Assembly: GCA_020632995.1 (NCBI GenBank)
Contig: JACKEN010000001.1
Location: forward strand, 1-64,000
Reading direction: 5' to 3'
Length of the DNA: 64,000 bases
Origin: Deltaproteobacteria bacterium
GTDB lineage: Bacteria; Myxococcota; Kuafuiibacteriia; Kuafuiibacteriales; Kuafuiibacteriaceae
The notes beneath the pieces were generated by a model. The model was given only the letters and a program-made list of their open reading frames with translations, did no database searches and was not told the DNA's origin. This document shows, in pieces, positions 59,805-64,000 of this stretch. Numbering within the stretch: position 1 is the first letter of the stretch; each line of letters begins with the position of its first letter. The translations under genes and the position numbers were made by a program.

Positions 59805-61658
59805 TCACTCCCGCCGGGTCAGAGTGGCGCTGAGGGCCAGGGTCTCGCCGCCCCGCACCACCTTCACCACCACCGTGTCGCCGGGGGCGCTCCGGCGCAG
59901 GGCCACCGTGAAGTCTTGGAGGTTCTGCACCTCGAGCCCGTTGAACTCCACCAGCACGTCGCCCGCCTTGCAGCCCGCCTTCTCGGCCGGGCTGCCGGGG
60001 CGCACGCCGGAGAACTTCACGCCCTTCACGTCGTCCCCGAAGTCCGGGATCGAGCCGAAGTACGGCCCGTAGCCCCGGCCCTCACCGCTGCCGCCGCCGT
60101 GGGCGGCGGGGGGCGGGGCGGCCACGTAGGTCGGGCGGGCCTCGGCCCGGGCGAGCGCGCTCACCAGGTCCGCCGCCACCGCGCCGACCTTCGCCATGCC
60201 GGGGTAGTAGAGGGTGTCCGCGTCGTCGCTCGGCTTGTGATAGTCGGCGTGGGCGCCGGTGAACAAGAAGAGCACCGGCACCCCCCGGGCGTAGAACGGG
60301 GTGTGGTCGCTCGGGCCGTAGCCGTCGCCCCCGTAGGTGCCGACCAGGCCCCGGCCCTCCACCGCCTCCTTGGCCAGCGTGGCAAGCTCGCTTGCGGTCT
60401 TCACCCCCATCAGGTGCAGGCGGTCCTGCCGGAGCCGGCCCACCATGTCGAGGTTCACCATCGCCGCCATCTGGTCCATCGGCACCGGGGGGTGCTCCAC
60501 GAACCAGCTGCTCCCCAAGAGGCCGTCCTCCTCGCCCGCGAAGAACACCACGTAGACCTTGCGCTCGAGGCCCTCGGCGCCCGCCGCCAGCGCGCGGGCC
60601 GCCTCGAGCACGGTGGCGGTGCCGGAGGCGTTGTCGTCGGCCCCGTTGTGGATCAGCGGCTCCTCGCTCCCGGACAGCGAGTTCGCGCCGCCGAAGCCCA
60701 GGTGATCGTAGTGGGCGCCCAGCACCACCGCCTCCTTGGCGTCGGCGGGGCCCATCACCCCGGCCACGTTGAACACGGTGCGACGCTGCCGGAGCACCTC
60801 GATCTCCACCTTGGCGGCCGGGCGCCCCGGGTCCTTGCTCGCGGGAGCGTAGGTCTTGTCGATGCCGGCCCGGGCCTTGGCCACGTCGAAGCCGAGCAGG
60901 GCCTTGGCCGCGCCTTCGGAGATCGCCGCCACCATCAGGCCCGCGTCCTGGGCCACCGGGCCGGCCTTGCTCGGGTCGACCGTCTTCTTGACCAGGAGCA
61001 TCGCCACCGCGCCGCCCTCGCGCGCCAACAGGAGCTTCGCCCGCACGGTGGAGTGGGGGGTGCGGCGCCGGCCGTCGAAGGGGCTCTTGGGGTCGTCGTC
61101 GCCGGGCTCGCCGTCGAGCACCACCGCGACCTTCCCCTTCACGTCGACGCCGGCGTAGTCGTCGTACTCCTGCTCCTTCGAGGTGATGCCGTAGCCCACG
61201 AAGACCGGCGCCCCCTCGGCGACACCGCTGGCCGAGAAGGTGAAGGGCGAGAAGTCCTTGCCGCGCTCGAAGGCGGCCTTGCCCGCGCTCAGGTGGTTCT
61301 TCGGCCCGAACTCCACCCCCACCATCATCTCGAAGCCCTGGCGGTAGCCGTCGCCGAACGCGGGGCGCAGGCCTGCCTTCTTCACCTGGTCCGCGAGGTA
61401 CGCGGCCGCCTTCTCGAGCCCCGCGGTGGCCGGGCCCCGACCCTCGAGCTCGTCGCTCGCGAGGTAGTAGACGGTGTCCCGCAGGCGCTGGGCCGAGAGG
61501 GTGGCGGTGCGGCTCCACGCCACCGCCAGCCGGGCCGGCCTCGACGCGGGCTGGGAGGCGGGGGCCGAGGCCGGGGCGTGCGGCGCGGCGGGCGCGGGCT
61601 CGCCGGCGCTCTGGCAGGCGGCCAACAGGGGGAGGGCGAGGGCGACGAGGCGCTTCAC
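59805..61658 (-). CDS. M28-family metallopeptidase with C-terminal PDZ domain, lipoprotein
   Basis: A 617-residue lipoprotein from the GTG at 61658; lipobox LLAAC (Cys15), then an Ala/Pro/Ser-rich linker. The protease-associated-like insert at about 130-290 lies inside the peptidase. The zinc ligands are seen in LGAHYDHLGFGG, NGADDNASGTATV, FAGEEDGLLGS, VNLDMVGRL and ADYHKPSDDADTL. M28 peptidases release N-terminal amino acids, as aminopeptidase Y and S types do. The C-terminal PDZ (about 525-617) has FSGVRPGSPAEKAGCKAGDVLVEFNGLEV. It is lipid-anchored in the envelope. It converges on the FHA gene and follows the cytochrome gene. Confidence 0.9.
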   Translation of the reverse strand: MKRLVALALPLLAACQSAGEPAPAAPHAPASAPASQPASRPARLAVAWSRTATLSAQRLRDTVYYLASDELEGRGPATAGLEKAAAYLADQVKKAGLRPAFGDGYRQGFEMMVGVEFGPKNHLSAGKAAFERGKDFSPFTFSASGVAEGAPVFVGYGITSKEQEYDDYAGVDVKGKVAVVLDGEPGDDDPKSPFDGRRRTPHSTVRAKLLLAREGGAVAMLLVKKTVDPSKAGPVAQDAGLMVAAISEGAAKALLGFDVAKARAGIDKTYAPASKDPGRPAAKVEIEVLRQRRTVFNVAGVMGPADAKEAVVLGAHYDHLGFGGANSLSGSEEPLIHNGADDNASGTATVLEAARALAAGAEGLERKVYVVFFAGEEDGLLGSSWFVEHPPVPMDQMAAMVNLDMVGRLRQDRLHLMGVKTASELATLAKEAVEGRGLVGTYGGDGYGPSDHTPFYARGVPVLFLFTGAHADYHKPSDDADTLYYPGMAKVGAVAADLVSALARAEARPTYVAAPPPAAHGGGSGEGRGYGPYFGSIPDFGDDVKGVKFSGVRPGSPAEKAGCKAGDVLVEFNGLEVQNLQDFTVALRRSAPGDTVVVKVVRGGETLALSATLTRRE

Positions 61659-61724
61659 GGCCTCCCGAATAGCGGGTCGTGGGGCCGGCGGCAAACCGTT
61701 CTGCCGCCCGGGCACGGGCCGGGG

Positions 61725-62285
61725 TCAGTGGGCGAGGCTGGAGCCGGTCTTCGCCTCCCACGCCTGCGCGTCCATGACCTGCTGCCGGTAGGTCGCGTGG
61801 CAGCGGGTGCAGGCCTCGAGGGTGTGGGCGGTCGCGGTCAGCACCGCCGCGGTGTCCTGCGCTCTCGCCGCGGGCGCGATCGCGTCGGCGCGGTGGTGGA
61901 ACTCGAGCGCGAGATCGGTGAAGCCCTCCGCCCCCGCGCCCATGTGCTGACACATCTGCTGCATCTGGGGTGAGGACTCGATGAGGGCGGCGGCCTTCGT
62001 GACCTCGTCCCAGTCCTGCTGGGCCAGCGCCGCGGTGATGCGCTGGATCGCGACGAGGTGCTCCATCATGTTCTGCTTCTGGTGCCAGGCCATCATCGGC
62101 TGCAGGGGCACCGGCTTGCGGGTGTCCATGGCTGCGAGCTGGGCCGCGGCAGCGCAGCCGTCCGGGCTCGCCGCGGTCGCGGGCGCGCTCGCGGCGTGGG
62201 GCGCGGGTGACTCCGCGGCCGAGCGCTGGCAGGCGCTCGCGGCGAGCGTGAGCGCGAGGAGCTGGAGTGGGCGTGAGCTGTTCAT
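61725..62285 (-). CDS. Cytochrome c'-type (class II) lipoprotein
   Basis: A 186-residue lipoprotein: lipobox ASAC (Cys19). A linker of about 40 residues is followed by a four-helix bundle: PVPLQPMMAWHQKQNMMEHL, DWDEVTKAAALIES, GFTDLALEFHHRADAI and a last helix bearing the heme site CTRCH at 159-163. A heme motif near the C-terminus is the mark of class II cytochromes c (c' or c-556). They bind electrons, NO or CO in the periplasm. It precedes the M28 gene on the same strand (66-nt gap). Its physiological partner is unknown. Confidence 0.85.
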   Translation of the reverse strand: MNSSRPLQLLALTLAASACQRSAAESPAPHAASAPATAASPDGCAAAAQLAAMDTRKPVPLQPMMAWHQKQNMMEHLVAIQRITAALAQQDWDEVTKAAALIESSPQMQQMCQHMGAGAEGFTDLALEFHHRADAIAPAARAQDTAAVLTATAHTLEACTRCHATYRQQVMDAQAWEAKTGSSLAH

Positions 62286-62361
62286 TTCGGGGCCTCCGCG
62301 CCCCGAGGCATAGGGCAGGCGCGCCGACCGATCAACCGGTCGCCGGCGGCCGGCGCGCCGA

Positions 62362-63123
62362 CTACGGGGTATCGATCCCGAACCGCGCCTCGAGGTGTTT
62401 CCGCCACTCTGCCTCGCTGCCGATCGGCACCTCAGTCACGCGCGCCCCCTCGGTGATGATCAGCCGCTCGTCGCGGAGGGTCAGCCGCCCCGCCTCGGTC
62501 AGCCGAGTCACCACGCGCTTCTGGGTGAAGTGGGAGTCCGGCGAGGTCTGGTGGAACGCGCACCTCGGCTCGAACTCGGCCCAGCGTCGCGCCTCGAGGG
62601 TGAAGCGGTATTGAGGCGCCCAGGCTCCGTCCGGAGTCTTCGACGCGTAGTCGAGGTGGCCGTGGTCGAGTGTGGTCCTGTACTCGCGGTCCCGCTGTCG
62701 AGCGGGCTCCGCCGTGGTCAGTGAGAGCGGCGCGACGAACGCGTCGCCGAACCCGACGTCCACCAGCCACTGCCCCTCGCAGTCCACGACCAGCGCGAGG
62801 TGATCGTAGGGCGGGCTCAGGTTGCCCTCGGCCCCGTAGACCCGGGCCGAGATCCGGCGCACCGAGTACCCGAGCGCCGCGAGGAGCTCGAAGAGCAGCC
62901 CGTTGAGCTCGTAGCAGAACCCACCGCGGCCCCGCGCCACGATCTTGTCGAACAGGTGGTCCTCGTCGAGCACGATGCGCCGACCCGCGTGGATGTCGAG
63001 GTTCTCGAAGGGCACGGCGCGGAGGTGTGCCTCCTGGAGCGCCGCCAGCCCGACCAGGGTGGCCTCGGGGAGGCGGCTCAGCCCGATGCGCTCGGCGTAG
63101 CGTTCGGCTCGTCGCGCGTCCAC
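62362..63123 (-). CDS. Arylamine N-acetyltransferase family protein
   Basis: A 253-residue protein with the complete catalytic triad of the family: Cys70 in GRGGFCYELNG, His108 in PPYDHLALVVD and Asp122 in WLVDVGFGDAF. The C-terminal part has the RRWAEFEPRCAFHQTSPDSHFTQKRVV pattern. NATs move an acetyl or other acyl group from CoA to arylamines or hydrazines; related enzymes close macrolactam rings in some pathways. No polyketide genes are nearby, so the general role is more likely. It is single, with 75-nt flanks on both sides. Confidence 0.92.
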   Translation of the reverse strand: MDARRAERYAERIGLSRLPEATLVGLAALQEAHLRAVPFENLDIHAGRRIVLDEDHLFDKIVARGRGGFCYELNGLLFELLAALGYSVRRISARVYGAEGNLSPPYDHLALVVDCEGQWLVDVGFGDAFVAPLSLTTAEPARQRDREYRTTLDHGHLDYASKTPDGAWAPQYRFTLEARRWAEFEPRCAFHQTSPDSHFTQKRVVTRLTEAGRLTLRDERLIITEGARVTEVPIGSEAEWRKHLEARFGIDTP

Positions 63124-63193
63124 GCTCGTGAGTCTGCCACGGCGGGCGAAGGGGCGCTCACTCGTGACGAGGGATTGGCAGATGGTTGGTCCA

Positions 63194-63877
63194 TCACCGC
63201 GGAGGCAAGCCGTATTGCAGTCGCTTGGCCTCCGCCCGGGCCGCCACGGCCCGGCACAGGGGCCGGGCCGCCGCCGCGCTGCCCGCGTAGCGGACCATCG
63301 CCCGCAGCGCGGTCCACCGCGGCAAAGAAGGGAAGTCGCGCCACAGCCGCTCCAGGTTCCGGACCCGGCGGCGACGGGAGACGAAGCGCGCCGGCCGCAG
63401 CTGGTCGGGGTCGATGAGCCCGAGGGCGCCGTCCTCGGTCACGAGCACGTTCCCCTCGTGCAGGTCCCCCGGATAGACGCCCGCGGCGTGGATCCGGGCC
63501 ACGAGCGCGGCCACCGCCTCGGCCAGGCGGCGCGGGTCCGCCCCGTTTGCCAGCGCCTCGGCCAGGGGCACCCCCGGCACCCGCGCCATCACCAGCACCG
63601 CCGCGCCGTCGACCCGCAAGAGAGCCTGCACCTCGGGGGCGGGGAGCCCCGCCGCCCGGGCCCCGCGGGCCCGCCGGGCCGCGCGCCACGCCCGGCCCAG
63701 GCCCAGGCGATCGAGCCAGCCGAGGAGCCCGGCGCGGTGCCGATACACCTTCAGCACCGGCCCGGCCTCGGGCGCCACCACCCAGCGATCGGGGCGCGCG
63801 GCGAGCACGGGCAGCCCCGCCGCCTCCGGCCCCGCCGCCGCGGCCCGGGCCAGATCGGCGAGATCCTGCGCGGTCAC
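63194..63877 (-). CDS. Lipopolysaccharide-kinase-like (InaA/WaaP/RIO-type) protein
   Basis: A 227-residue kinase-fold protein. YPGDLHEGNVLV supplies the catalytic Asp and Asn, and LIDPDQL the metal-binding Asp; both are of the LPS-kinase type. VLKVYRHRAG has the Lys, and VMARVPGVPLAEAL the hinge. Such proteins phosphorylate heptose or Kdo sugars in the LPS core, or act as small-molecule kinases. The Arg-rich RRRRRVRN segment may favour membrane contact. The GTG start at 63877 overlaps the first repeat copy of the upstream tandem array and its TGA (GTGA), so it continues an operon that lies partly outside the window. Confidence 0.82.
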   Translation of the reverse strand: MTAQDLADLARAAAAGPEAAGLPVLAARPDRWVVAPEAGPVLKVYRHRAGLLGWLDRLGLGRAWRAARRARGARAAGLPAPEVQALLRVDGAAVLVMARVPGVPLAEALANGADPRRLAEAVAALVARIHAAGVYPGDLHEGNVLVTEDGALGLIDPDQLRPARFVSRRRRVRNLERLWRDFPSLPRWTALRAMVRYAGSAAAARPLCRAVAARAEAKRLQYGLPPR

Positions 63878-64000
63878 CGGACCACCTCCGGCTCCGCCGC
63901 GGCTGCTTGGGCGCGGGCGGTCGCGTCTGGCGCCATCACCGGACCACCTCCGGCTCCGCCGCCGCTGCTTGGGCGCGGGCGGTCGCGTCTGGCGCCATCA
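63874..64000 (-). repeat. 62-bp tandem repeat ahead of the LPS-kinase-like gene
   Basis: A 62-bp unit starting TCACCGGACCACCTCCGGCT fills 63874-63935 and repeats at 63936-63997; TCA at 63998-64000 begins a third copy cut by the edge. The two complete copies differ by one base. On the minus strand each holds a 20-codon open frame, MAPDATARAQAAAAEPEVVR, from ATG to TGA, with the ATG overlapping the preceding TGA. As 62 is not a multiple of three, each copy must restart. The array probably duplicates the 3' end of the upstream gene with its stop and the coupled start signal. Confidence 0.8.

Overview
The window is very GC-rich, densely packed chromosomal DNA from a Gram-negative bacterium (lpxC and many outer-membrane-type lipoproteins are present). 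The best taxonomic marker is the large lipoprotein at 19151-21802: its C-terminus is a MYXO-CTERM sorting tag (two Cys, a hydrophobic stretch, an Arg run). Asp/Gly/Ser-rich linkers after lipoboxes and many secreted enzymes of unknown role also fit Myxococcota (the former Deltaproteobacteria); the exact lineage is inference. No rRNA, tRNA, CRISPR array, transposase or prophage was found. GTG starts and 1-4 nt start/stop overlaps (ATGA, GTGA, TGATG) are common, and several convergent gene pairs overlap or abut at their stop codons.

Layout. 1-105: short imperfect repeats. 175-4174 (minus): glycosyltransferase, DUF2062-acyltransferase, an NlpC/P60 pseudoenzyme and a lytic transglycosylase; diverging from it at 4245-6249 a flavin-dependent halogenase-like protein and a PlsC-type acyltransferase. 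6224-13724: signalling block with a Tat-exported solute-binding protein, sensor kinase and response regulator (minus), then a receiver-GGDEF-degenerate EAL protein coupled to a CHASE-type kinase (plus). 13688-16543 (minus): two tandem YdcF-like lipoproteins and a C45-type Ntn hydrolase with a C-terminal helical repeat region. 16676-19111 (plus): JAMM protease, FHA-pseudokinase, LarE. 19151-32553: mainly envelope or secreted proteins, namely the MYXO-CTERM lipoprotein, a calpain-like protein, an amidase, a GH31 lipoprotein, a small-protein/lamin-tail operon, a repeat lipoprotein and a CehA/McbA-type PHP lipoprotein. 32671-34572: yebC-ruvC-ruvA. 34577-43811: chemosensory cluster (STAS, MCP, CheY, CheB, CheD, CheR, CheA, STAS on minus; CheW and a SpoIIE phosphatase/HATPase fusion on plus). 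43868-52295: Na/Pi-type transporter, ruvB, lpxC, AstE/AspA-type hydrolase, pabB, EF-G. 52400-57085: two small hypotheticals and an operon of an apparently circularly permuted esterase lipoprotein with an ABC-2 exporter. 57086-64000: Cys-rich lipoprotein, small proteins, a Cys-His-Asp hydrolase-like protein coupled to an FHA protein, M28-PDZ peptidase, c'-type cytochrome, arylamine N-acetyltransferase, an LPS-kinase-like protein, and a 62-bp tandem repeat running off the edge.

How genes work together. Repair (ruvCA, with ruvB 11 kb away), lipid A synthesis (lpxC), translation (EF-G) and folate synthesis (pabB) are housekeeping. The accessory interest lies in the che cluster, which has CheD/CheB/CheR adaptation, an MCP with no periplasmic sensor, and a partner-switching output (SpoIIE+HATPase with STAS proteins). 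Other notable points are the binding-protein/kinase/regulator sensing operon, the glycolipid or pigment-like acyl/glycosyltransferase-halogenase locus, and the permuted esterase-ABC operon, which appears to have a leaderless promoter.
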